Positions 6,526 through 15,400 of a stretch of 64,000 bases of DNA are shown here, piece after piece; the first letter of the stretch is position 1, and the number at the start of each line of letters is the position of its first letter. Source of the stretch: Chryseobacterium sp. FH1 (GTDB lineage: Bacteria; Bacteroidota; Bacteroidia; Flavobacteriales; Weeksellaceae); NCBI RefSeq assembly GCF_000735135.1, contig NZ_JPLZ01000006.1, positions 806,001-870,000 of the forward strand, in the 5' to 3' direction. The notes under the pieces were generated by a model, which had not been told where the DNA came from, made no database searches, and worked only from the letters and a program-made list of their open reading frames with translations. The translations under genes were made by a program, and so were the position numbers.

Positions 6526-8550
6526 ATGAAAAAAATATCACTTACAGCTTTTATGTTGGCTACGATGGTAAATACACTTTCTGCACAAGCAAAACAAAAA
6601 GCTTTGGAATTGACGTACATGGATACTTCTGTTCGCCCACAAGATGACTTCTACAATTATGTGAATGGAACTTGGATGAAAACTGCCAAGATTCCTGCGG
6701 ATAAACCAAGTTGGGGGTCATTTACTCAATTGAGAGAAACTACTGATATGAACTCTCTTGGACTTTTGGATAATATCTTAAAAGAAAAATTTGAAACAGG
6801 ATCAGAAGGTCAAAAAATCCAAGCACTTTACGAAACCTACATGGATATGGACAAGCGTAATACTGATGGTCTTAATCCTGTAAAAGCTGATCTGGCAAAG
6901 ATAGATGCGATCAAAAACTTGTCAGATCTACAAAAATATTTGGTGGATGCTACCAAAAGAGGCGACAACTCTTTCTATGCGTGGGGTGTTGACGGTGATC
7001 TTAAGAACTCTAAGATGAATGCGGTCTATCTAGGTGCTGCATCATTGGGTCTAGGAAGAGATTACTACCAGAAAGACTCCCCGAAGAATACTGAAACAAT
7101 CGAAGAATATAAAAAATATGTCGCTCAGGTTCTTACAGAAATCGGTTACAAAAATTCTGCTGTAGTTGCGGGACAAATTGTAGATTTCGAAAAGAAAATT
7201 GCTAAGACTTTTTTGACAAATGAGCAGATCCGTGATGCTAATTTGCAATACAATCCCAAGACTTTACCAGAATTAAAATCATTAGTAAAAAACATCGATC
7301 TTCCAAAATATCTTGGAGAAGCTGGTGTGAAAACGGATAAGGTGATCATCGGAGAATTGGGTTATTACAAAAGTCTTGACACTTTCCTTACTGAGAAAAA
7401 TATTCCTTTGATCAAGGATTATCTTAAATTCAACCTGGTTTCTGGAAGTGCTGGTTATCTTAATCAGAAGATGGATACCATGAAATTTGATTTCTACAGC
7501 AAGTATCTACAAGGGCAACAAGAACAAAGAGCGCTTAACAAGAGAGCTTTGGGTTTGATCAATGGTGTTGTAGGAGAGGCTTTTGGAAAAGTATATGTTG
7601 AGAAATATTTTACACCAGAAGCTAAGGCACAGATGCTGACTTATGTGGATTATCTTAAGAAAAGTTTTGCAGTTCATATTCAAGGATTGACTTGGATGTC
7701 GTCTGTGACCAAAACGAAAGCTTTGGACAAACTGAATAAATTCACTGTGAAGATTGCTTATCCAGATACTTGGAAAGATTATTCCAAATTGACGCTTAAA
7801 TCTGAAAAAGACGGCGGTACACTTTATGGAAATCTTCAAAGCGTTTCCAACTGGCAGTACGGAAAAGAGTTACTTAAAATTGGAAAACCTGTAGATAAGG
7901 CAGAATGGGGGATGTCTCCACAAACGGTGAATGCTTATTACAATCCTGTGAACAACGAGATTGTTTTCCCAGCTGCAATTCTTCAGCCACCATTCTTCAA
8001 TCCGGATGCAGATGCGGCTGTTAATTTTGGAGGAATTGGCGCTGTGATTGGCCACGAAATGACACATGGTTTTGATGACAGCGGTGCGCAGTTTGATGGC
8101 GACGGAAATCTTACCGATTGGTGGACTGCCGAAGACAAAGCGAACTTCGAAAAGGCAACGAAAAGCTTGGCTGCCCAGTATGATAAGTATGAGCCGGTGA
8201 AAGATGTGAAAGTGAATGGAACTTTCACAAATGGAGAGAATATTGCCGATCTTGGTGGTGTCAATATCGCTTACGATGCATTGCAAATGTATTTGAAAGA
8301 CAAAGGAAATCCGGGTAAAATTGATGGTTATTCTCCAGAACAGAGATTCTTCTTCAGCTGGGCGACAGTTTGGAGAACTCTATCGACAGAGAAATATCTG
8401 ACCAACCAAGTGAAAACAGATCCGCACTCTCCAGGATTATTCAGAAGTTTTGGACCATTGGTAAATACAGAAGCATTCTACAAGGCATTTGAGGTGAAAG
8501 AAGGCGACAAGCTTTACAAAAAGCCAGAGGAAAGAGTGAAAATCTGGTAA
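6526..8550 (+). CDS. M13 family zinc metallopeptidase (PepO/neprilysin-like), secreted
   Basis: A 674-residue M13 endopeptidase. A signal peptide (residues 1 to about 20, ending LSAQA) predicts export to the periplasm or beyond. The N-terminal M13 domain begins with DTSVRPQDDFYNYVNGTWMK. The zinc site HEMTH lies near residue 510 in VIGHEMTHGFDDSG, the third zinc ligand near 570 in ENIADLGG, and NAYYNPVNNEIVFPAAIL is the conserved substrate-binding strand. The C-terminal W of the family is kept (RVKIW). It likely degrades short peptides. It has its own terminator and stands alone. No T9SS sorting domain is present. Confidence 0.95.
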   Translation: MKKISLTAFMLATMVNTLSAQAKQKALELTYMDTSVRPQDDFYNYVNGTWMKTAKIPADKPSWGSFTQLRETTDMNSLGLLDNILKEKFETGSEGQKIQALYETYMDMDKRNTDGLNPVKADLAKIDAIKNLSDLQKYLVDATKRGDNSFYAWGVDGDLKNSKMNAVYLGAASLGLGRDYYQKDSPKNTETIEEYKKYVAQVLTEIGYKNSAVVAGQIVDFEKKIAKTFLTNEQIRDANLQYNPKTLPELKSLVKNIDLPKYLGEAGVKTDKVIIGELGYYKSLDTFLTEKNIPLIKDYLKFNLVSGSAGYLNQKMDTMKFDFYSKYLQGQQEQRALNKRALGLINGVVGEAFGKVYVEKYFTPEAKAQMLTYVDYLKKSFAVHIQGLTWMSSVTKTKALDKLNKFTVKIAYPDTWKDYSKLTLKSEKDGGTLYGNLQSVSNWQYGKELLKIGKPVDKAEWGMSPQTVNAYYNPVNNEIVFPAAILQPPFFNPDADAAVNFGGIGAVIGHEMTHGFDDSGAQFDGDGNLTDWWTAEDKANFEKATKSLAAQYDKYEPVKDVKVNGTFTNGENIADLGGVNIAYDALQMYLKDKGNPGKIDGYSPEQRFFFSWATVWRTLSTEKYLTNQVKTDPHSPGLFRSFGPLVNTEAFYKAFEVKEGDKLYKKPEERVKIW

Positions 8551-8573
8551 GATAGATTTCAAAATGATATAGA

Positions 8574-8608
8574 AAAGTCCTGCAATTTTTTTACAGGACT
8601 TTTTTTTT
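8574..8608 (+). terminator. Terminator of the M13 peptidase gene
   Basis: AAAGTCCTG and CAGGACTTT pair as a 9-bp stem around a T-rich loop and are followed by a run of T. Confidence 0.85.
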
Positions 8609-8855
8609 GCTCAAACTTGATTGAAGTTTTATATGATTAATTAATTTTTGAATCAGAATAAAATAGGAGTCAGTATTAATAACAAATAAACTTTACATTA
8701 AGGCAAATTAATTTTTTAAGCTATGATTTTACTAAAGATTCTAGGTATTAATAATCTTTGTTTAGTCTTAAGGATAGGTTATTTTAAATTAATGTAGATA
8801 ATTAATTATAACTAGTACAAGCAAATTATGTTATGATAACCAGAATTTAGCACAA
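8609..8855. other. AT-rich gap with no recognised feature
   Basis: About 250 bases between two terminators and two convergent genes. I find no ORF of credible length, no strong hairpin and no TAnnTTTG box with a gene behind it. Confidence 0.6.
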
Positions 8856-8892
8856 ATAAAAACCCGCTTCGTTTCATAAACGAGGCGGGTTA
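8856..8892 (-). terminator. Terminator of the 8917-10509 gene
   Basis: AACCCGC...GCGGGTT with an inner TCGTTT/AAACGA stem. Read on the minus strand it is followed by TTTTTATT. Confidence 0.85.
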
Positions 8893-8916
8893 CTTATTAA
8901 TTATAATTCCTTAGAA

Positions 8917-10509
8917 TTACTTTTTGATAGCTTTGAAAGTTTTTACGCTTCCGTCTTCCATTTTAAGGTTTACCATGTAAAGACCAGCTTTAAGGCTAGA
9001 AAGGTTAAGTTCTGCAGATGGCGCTAGAGATTTAACTTCTCTTCCAGAGATATCGTTTACAGATACAGATTTCACACCTTTCACGTCAGAGATTTTAAGT
9101 AAATCTGTGAATGGGTTAGGATAAACAGAGATTCCAGCTTTGTTGAGATCAGAAACACCTAAAGTTTTATCTTTGATATCAATTGTATAATCTTCAGTTT
9201 GTCCATAAGCTGTTACTCCACACGCAGGTGGCACAACATTTAATAAGTTCAATCTTATTCTCATTCTTGTAGTTCCAAAATCAACACCCTCAGGTATAAC
9301 AATTGTTCCTGTAGATGTTCCTGGTGCTATTGTGCCGGTTGTAGTAAGAAGTGTTTGCTCGTTTGCCGAGAAAACGCCATCTCTATTGTAATCAATCCAA
9401 ACAGCAACTCTGTTTTGATTGCCTGCATTATAGTTTGCATGAGTAACTGTAATTGTGTTGCTACTACCATTTAAAACATTTCCAGTGATAGAAGTGAAAT
9501 CTTTATAAGCATTATTATTTCCTACAGATGAGTTCGAAATATCTGCAAACACAACATTAGAGATATTTCCAAAATTCTGATGATCTGGTGTTGAAGATCC
9601 TGTGCTACAGTATCCTACATTTGAATTAGTTGTGAATGTAATTTCGGAACAACCAGTAGCGTCTCCAAAATTGTTAGAAGGGACAACTGTTGCGTAGTAT
9701 GTCGTGTTTTTGTTTAAAGGAACAGATACTGATGTTGTTGTAATCGTTTGATTATAGATATCCGATCCGCCAGTAGTAGTTCCAATTTTTAGTTTATAAG
9801 TTTGTGCTCCCGTAACAGCAGTCCACTTAAAGTCAAATGTTCCAGCGTTTGCAGTACCATTGTTTATAGGTGAAGTAAATGTTGTACAAGCTGGTGCAGC
9901 TGTTATTTGAGTTCCTTTAATAACAACATCGTCAATACTTAATCCAGGTTGAAACTGATCTATATTGTCCGATGTAAAACGCCATCCAATCCAAAATGAT
10001 TTTTGGTTAAGGTCAGCAGGAAGAGCTAAATCTGTCACAGTTTGTGTATTCACATTACCAGATCCTAATCTATTTCCAATAAGAGTCCAACCGGAAAGAC
10101 CTGCAGGATCAGTCGAATACATTAATTCTCCGTAATCAAAAAGAGTCCCATTGAACAAATCTCCATATCCTTTCCAGTTGTACGATAATAAAAGGTTGGC
10201 ATATTGGCTTGCATCAATTTGTTTACGAACCAATGGCTTAAAGGTCGTGTTTGGAGTAGAGACATAACCACATCCGTAAGCTGAGGCAGATGTAAAACCA
10301 ACGATAGACATTGATTTTCCAGTAATGCTGTTTACAGGGCAAGATGTTGCGTCTACAATAGTAAATCCGTTACGAGGGTAAGCAGGAGCAGTGCCAAAAT
10401 TAACGACGCTCCAAGTAATTGCACTTTCAAAATCTTCTGTAAAGAAGGTTGTCTGTGCATTTGCGCTAAGACCCAATGCTAAAGAGCACGATAGTAAAAA
10501 TTTCTTCAT
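8917..10509 (-). CDS. T9SS-secreted adhesin-like protein (cleaved adhesin, GEVED and sorting domains)
   Basis: A 530-residue secreted protein. The signal peptide MKKFLLSCSLALGLSANAQ is identical to that of the paralog at 10696-12243. Residues about 20-200 resemble a cleaved-adhesin / choice-of-anchor J domain (FFTEDFES...SIDDVVI). A fibronectin-like segment follows (YKLKIGTT...YYATVVPSNNFGDATGCSEITFTT). Next is a GEVED domain (VAVWIDYNRDGVFSANEQ...YGQTEDYTIDI). The last ~75 residues are a type A T9SS sorting domain (SVYPNPFTD...LKAGLYMVNLK). It is probably cell-surface attached or released. The binding partner is unknown. A TATATTTG box lies upstream at 10537-10544. Confidence 0.9.
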   Translation of the reverse strand: MKKFLLSCSLALGLSANAQTTFFTEDFESAITWSVVNFGTAPAYPRNGFTIVDATSCPVNSITGKSMSIVGFTSASAYGCGYVSTPNTTFKPLVRKQIDASQYANLLLSYNWKGYGDLFNGTLFDYGELMYSTDPAGLSGWTLIGNRLGSGNVNTQTVTDLALPADLNQKSFWIGWRFTSDNIDQFQPGLSIDDVVIKGTQITAAPACTTFTSPINNGTANAGTFDFKWTAVTGAQTYKLKIGTTTGGSDIYNQTITTTSVSVPLNKNTTYYATVVPSNNFGDATGCSEITFTTNSNVGYCSTGSSTPDHQNFGNISNVVFADISNSSVGNNNAYKDFTSITGNVLNGSSNTITVTHANYNAGNQNRVAVWIDYNRDGVFSANEQTLLTTTGTIAPGTSTGTIVIPEGVDFGTTRMRIRLNLLNVVPPACGVTAYGQTEDYTIDIKDKTLGVSDLNKAGISVYPNPFTDLLKISDVKGVKSVSVNDISGREVKSLAPSAELNLSSLKAGLYMVNLKMEDGSVKTFKAIKK

Positions 10510-10536
10510 AATTATTTAGTTTTATTTAACCGATGG

Positions 10537-10544
10537 CAAATATA
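10537..10544 (-). promoter_or_regulatory. -7 box of the 8917-10509 gene
   Basis: TATATTTG on the minus strand, 27 bases before the start codon. Confidence 0.55.
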
Positions 10545-10642
10545 ATTATTTTTTCAATAATACGTGGGTATTTTTGAATTAATATTAGTGATTCCGTTTT
10601 ATTGTAATAGATTGAATAATTGAATTTGTTTTTAAAAAGAAA

Positions 10643-10670
10643 AACCGTCTCACTGCAAAGTGAGACGGTT
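10643..10670 (-). terminator. Terminator of the 10696-12243 gene
   Basis: AACCGTCTCACT...AGTGAGACGGTT is a perfect 12-bp stem with a T-run on the minus strand. Confidence 0.88.
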
Positions 10671-10695
10671 AATTATTAATTATAATTCTAAAGAA

Positions 10696-12243
10696 TTACT
10701 TTTTGATAGCTTTGAAAGTTTTAACGCTTCCATCTTCCATTTTAAGGTTTACGATATATAAACCGGCTTTAAGGTTAGAAAGATTAAGTTCTGCAGATGG
10801 TGCAAGAGATTTAACTTCTCTTCCGGAGATGTCATTTACAGAGACGGATTTCACACCTTTCACATCAGAGATTTTAAGTACGTCTGTGAATGGGTTTGGA
10901 TAAACAGAGAGACTAGATTTTTCAACATCGGTAACTGCCAATGTACCCATGCATGTTACTCTTCTTACGTGATTTGTCATGGCAGTTCCGCAAGCGGTAT
11001 TCACATGACTGTAAAATCTTAATGTCCCACTTGTTGTTGCTGTGTATGTTACGGTTCCTGTGCCAGAAGCAACGCCTGTAGTACCATTAGCAATAGTGAT
11101 AAAGTAAGACGGTTGACCGATAGTTTCAAATTTATAAGTTCTACCTGCTACTACAGTTACATTAGAATATTCACCAGCCCAAGCATCAGTTGGTGAATTT
11201 ACTGCCGTCGTGCCATTACATGTGGAAGGAACTAAAGCGGCTGATGGGTATATGGATCCATTCGTGCAATATGTTATAGGTGGTGGTGGAGTGGCGCCTG
11301 TAGTGAATGAGTATATGGTGCAAGTGGAAGCTTCTCCTATTGCATTCTTGGGAACGACTTTCCAGTAATATGTTGTGTTTGGAGCCAAACTACTCGCCGG
11401 TGCGAATCCTGTTCCGATAAAATTGCCAACCAAAGTTGTAGGGTTTGCATTCGTGTCAAGATATACATCGTAAGAAGTTGCGTAGGAAGAAGCAGCCCAA
11501 GAAAGGAAAAGCCCTGAGTTGAGTGCTGTAGCTGGTGTTGGATTTACACCAGTTGATCCGTTTGCTGGTAGAACTGATAATACGCAACTTGGGGCAGTAG
11601 TCGGTGCCACGGAAGAAGTTACTCGGAAATCATCAATTGAAAGTGCAAATTGATCATCGGAAGTACAACGAATTCCAATATATATCTGCTGTCCTTCATA
11701 TGCGCTCAAATCGTAAGTGAATTCTCGCCATGTAGTATCAGCAACTGTTACTATAACTGGAGATATTGAAGTGAAATCTGCAACTTGAGTTCCTGTTGTA
11801 GATACAAATACTTGAAATTTTTCAAGCCCGTACAATGCATTTGCTGCTTTTGCCCAAAAACTAACTGAAGAAGTACCACTTCCTGGGATTCCAACTCTTG
11901 GTGTAATCAACCAGTCATCATTCCAAGGTGCCGAATCCGCATTAAAACATGCCAATGATTTATTTCCGGTTCTAGGAGTAAAACCAGCAGTGGATGCTGG
12001 GATTGTGGCAGAAGCATTGAAAACCTGAAAAGATTTTGCGACCCCTGAATTTGCAAAAACAACAGGAGCACCCCCAGAAGTTATCCCATAAGTTGTTTTA
12101 AGATCAATGTCTCTTAAAGTCCAGCTTCCTACATTAGTGATACTAAAATTCGTGTAGTCTTCAAAACCGTCTTGGAAAACCACATTTTGTGCATTTGCGC
12201 TGAGTCCTAGTGCTAATGAGCACGAGAGTAAAAATTTCTTCAT
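10696..12243 (-). CDS. T9SS-secreted adhesin-like paralog (choice-of-anchor J, Fn3-like and sorting domains)
   Basis: A 515-residue secreted protein next to and in tandem with the gene at 8917. The signal peptide is identical over 19 residues, and the sorting domain (SVYPNPFTDVLKISDVKG... to the end) matches at roughly 66 of 71 positions. The middle differs: a longer cleaved-adhesin/choice-of-anchor J domain (DDWLITPRV, YEGQQIYIGIRCTSDDQFALSIDDFRV), an Fn3-like segment (TSYDVYLDTN...YYWKVVPKNAIGEAS) and a unique jelly-roll-like stretch instead of GEVED. The near-identical ends with divergent cores suggest exchange of secretion modules. It has its own promoter and terminator. Confidence 0.9.
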   Translation of the reverse strand: MKKFLLSCSLALGLSANAQNVVFQDGFEDYTNFSITNVGSWTLRDIDLKTTYGITSGGAPVVFANSGVAKSFQVFNASATIPASTAGFTPRTGNKSLACFNADSAPWNDDWLITPRVGIPGSGTSSVSFWAKAANALYGLEKFQVFVSTTGTQVADFTSISPVIVTVADTTWREFTYDLSAYEGQQIYIGIRCTSDDQFALSIDDFRVTSSVAPTTAPSCVLSVLPANGSTGVNPTPATALNSGLFLSWAASSYATSYDVYLDTNANPTTLVGNFIGTGFAPASSLAPNTTYYWKVVPKNAIGEASTCTIYSFTTGATPPPPITYCTNGSIYPSAALVPSTCNGTTAVNSPTDAWAGEYSNVTVVAGRTYKFETIGQPSYFITIANGTTGVASGTGTVTYTATTSGTLRFYSHVNTACGTAMTNHVRRVTCMGTLAVTDVEKSSLSVYPNPFTDVLKISDVKGVKSVSVNDISGREVKSLAPSAELNLSNLKAGLYIVNLKMEDGSVKTFKAIKK

Positions 12244-12268
12244 AATTGTTTAATTTATATTAATCAAA

Positions 12269-12300
12269 CAAATGTAATGAACTTTATTTAAATTAAGCAA
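12269..12300 (-). promoter_or_regulatory. Promoter of the 10696-12243 gene
   Basis: On the minus strand TTG (12298-12300), a 21-base spacer and TACATTTG (12269-12276) fit the flavobacterial promoter. Confidence 0.7.
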
Positions 12301-12375
12301 TGTTTTTATGGTAAAAATGTATTTTTTTTAGATTTTTTATGAGTTAAAGTTTATTTAGCTGTCTTTCTTCAAATA

Positions 12376-12405
12376 AAAACCGAATTTTAAACAAAATTCG
12401 GTTTT
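12376..12405 (-). terminator. Terminator of dnaE
   Basis: AAAACCGAATTTT and AAAATTCGGTTTT pair as a 13-bp stem around a 4-base loop, with T-rich sequence on the minus strand. Confidence 0.85.
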
Positions 12406-12454
12406 ATCAATGAAATATTTTTCAATAAGTAATTGTGTTAGTTGACTTTTAGTG

Positions 12455-15400
12455 TCAATTCAAAAAAACTTCATAATTATTTATAGAATGAATCACCTCC
12501 AAAAGATCTTCATTGATATTGATATGATGTTTCATACTCACCACTTCCAAAACAGACTCGTCTTCTGGATTTTTTATAAAGAAATTCAATTTCTGCTCAC
12601 CGTGATTCTCAATGATCTTCTCTCTAAAGAATTCAATATCAGTTTTACGCAAAGAATCGAGAGGTACTACAATGGATAAACTACGTGCAAATCGGTCAAA
12701 CGCTTCTTTCAATTCCAAGACATCATTCACATTGACAAAAACCCGCCCGTCTTTTCCTTGCGAGAATTTGAGTTTCATAATGACAAAGCGCTGAACTTCC
12801 AATTTGTCTTTCAACCTCATATAATCTCTATCGCCCAATCGGAAAGAGTAGGAGCCTGTGTAATCTTCCAGCAAAACAAACGCCACTTTTTCCCCACTGC
12901 GGAAACCATCCGCCACACGATATTCCGTGATCAGCCCCGCAACTGTGTATTCTTTGGTGTTGTCTTTTTCATTCATCTTGTCCTTCCAGCTTTTCTTTTC
13001 TTCAAAAAGTTCGGGCGCTTTTGGCGGAAAGGCCAGATCTTTGAAAGCTTCCACTTCATCCAGATTCAGGAAGTTGAAATTTCCTTTTGGCTCTGCTTTT
13101 TTGCCAGATTCTTCAATGATCTCATCTTCCAATCCGACTTCATCAGAAACCAAAATGTCAGGTACTTCCTCATCAGGCGTATTGTCGGTTTCAAGAATTG
13201 GGATTACTTCATCCAAAACTGGAATTTCGTCTTTCTTCTCATCAAGGATCGCTTTTTTGGAAAGCACGCCTTGTATAAATTTAAATTGATATTTGAACTC
13301 GTCCAGAGGATGCGCTGATAAATAGAATCCAATGATTTCCTTCTCTTTATTAAGTTTATGCATATTCGGCCATTCTGCGCAAGGCAAGAGTTTCGGTTGT
13401 TCGATCTGAACTTCCTCGGCAAAATCTGCAAATAGAGAATTATCCATTTCATTTTTGCTGTCCTGGAAACTCTGTCCGTAACGCGAAAGTCTTTCAATGT
13501 TCGTTTTCCCGGAAGTGTCGATGTCGAAGTATTGTCCGCGGTGATACGTGTCCAATTCGTCAAACGCTCCGGCGGTCACCAAACTTTCCGCAACCCTTTT
13601 GTTCACTTGCGAAGGCGGAATTCTCTCAAAGAAATCATAGACGTTTTTATATCTTCCGTTTTGTCTAATGGTGGCAATCGCCTCACTCGGACCTTCACCA
13701 ATTCCTTTGATAGCGCCCAATCCAAAGCGGATTTGACCCTTCTCATTAACCGAAAATTTATATTGAGATTCATTCACATCCGGACCCAAAACATCAACAC
13801 CAATAGCTTTGCAATCCTCCATAAACATTGTGATGGAAGCTGTGTTGTTAATGTTGTTACTCATTACACTCGCCATATATTCTGCTGGATAATTGGCTTT
13901 CAGATAAGCAGTTTGATAAGCGATCCACGCGTAACAAGTCGAGTGGGATTTGTTGAAAGCGTACTCTGCAAAGGCTTTCCAGTCATTCCAGATTTTCTCG
14001 AGCCTCTCTTCATCAAGGTTGTTCTTTCTTCCGCCTTCAATGAATTTCGGGTACATTTTGTTCAGAACTTCGATCTGTTTTTTACCCATCGCTTTTCTCA
14101 GAGTATCGGCTTCACCTTTGGTAAAGTTGGCCAACTTCTGAGACAGAAGCATTACCTGTTCCTGATAAACTGTGATCCCGTAAGTTTCCTCAAGATATTC
14201 TTTCGTTTCTTCGAGGTCATAGATGATCTCCTCGGTTCCGTGTTTTCTGTTAATGAAATTTGGGATATATTTAATAGGACCTGGACGATACAAGGCATTC
14301 ATCGCGATCAAATCGGCGAAAACAGTTGGTTTCAGTTCTCGCATATACTTCTGCATTCCGGGACTCTCGTATTGGAAAATTCCGATTGTTCTTCCTTCCT
14401 TAAATAATTGATAAGTTTTGGCGTCATCTAGCGGAATTTCATCTGGGTCGATATCAACGCCGTGACGTTCTTTTACAAGCTTCACTGCATCTTTGATAAT
14501 GGTCAAAGTCCTTAATCCAAGGAAATCCATTTTCAAGAGACCCGCATTTTCCGCCACCGAGTTATCGAACTGGGAAACCAAAATGTCCGCATCTTTCGCC
14601 GCAATCGTGATCGGAACCAAATTGCTAACAGGTTCCGGCGTAATGATCACACCACAAGCGTGAATTCCCGTATTTCGGATGCAACCTTCCATTTTCTTCG
14701 CACTTTCCAAAACCGAGAATCTTGAATCATCGGAGTTTGAAAGAATGAACTTCATTTCATCCACCAATTGCTGGTCTTCCGGTTTTAACTTGTCATATTT
14801 TGAAAGCGCTTTCGCAATGTTCATTCCCGGACTTGGCGGAATAAGTTTCGCGATCATATTCGTTTCTGGAATCGAAAGATCGAGAACTCGACCAGCATCT
14901 TTGATCGCCGATTTTCCTCCCAAAACCGAATATGTGATGATCTGCGCCACTTGTTCCTGACCATATTTTTCAACCACCCATTTGATGACTTTATCACGTC
15001 CTTCATCATCAAAATCGATATCGATATCGGGCATCGAAACCCTTTCCGGATTCAGGAATCTCTCAAAAAGGAGATCATATTTGATCGGATCAACATTAGT
15101 GATTTTAATACAATAGGCAACTGCCGATCCAGCCGCCGATCCACGACCCGGACCAACCGAAACACCCATATTTCGAGCTTCATTACAGAAATCCTGAACG
15201 ATCAAGAAATAACCGGGATAACCGGTGTTGGCGATAACTTCCAGTTCAAAATCCAATCGCTCCTGAATTTCAGGCGTAATGACCGGATAACGTTTGTTCG
15301 CACCTTCGTAGGTCAAATGTCGCAGGTAGGCCATTTCACCACGTTTTCCGCCATCAGCTTCATCTTCTGGATCAATAAATTCTTCCGGAATGTCAAACTT

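Noticed and set aside
13532-14407. Long open frame (291 codons) on the plus strand inside dnaE
   Set aside because: It is antisense to conserved polymerase domains, has low-complexity F/R/S-rich composition and no family-like motif. It results from codon usage of dnaE.
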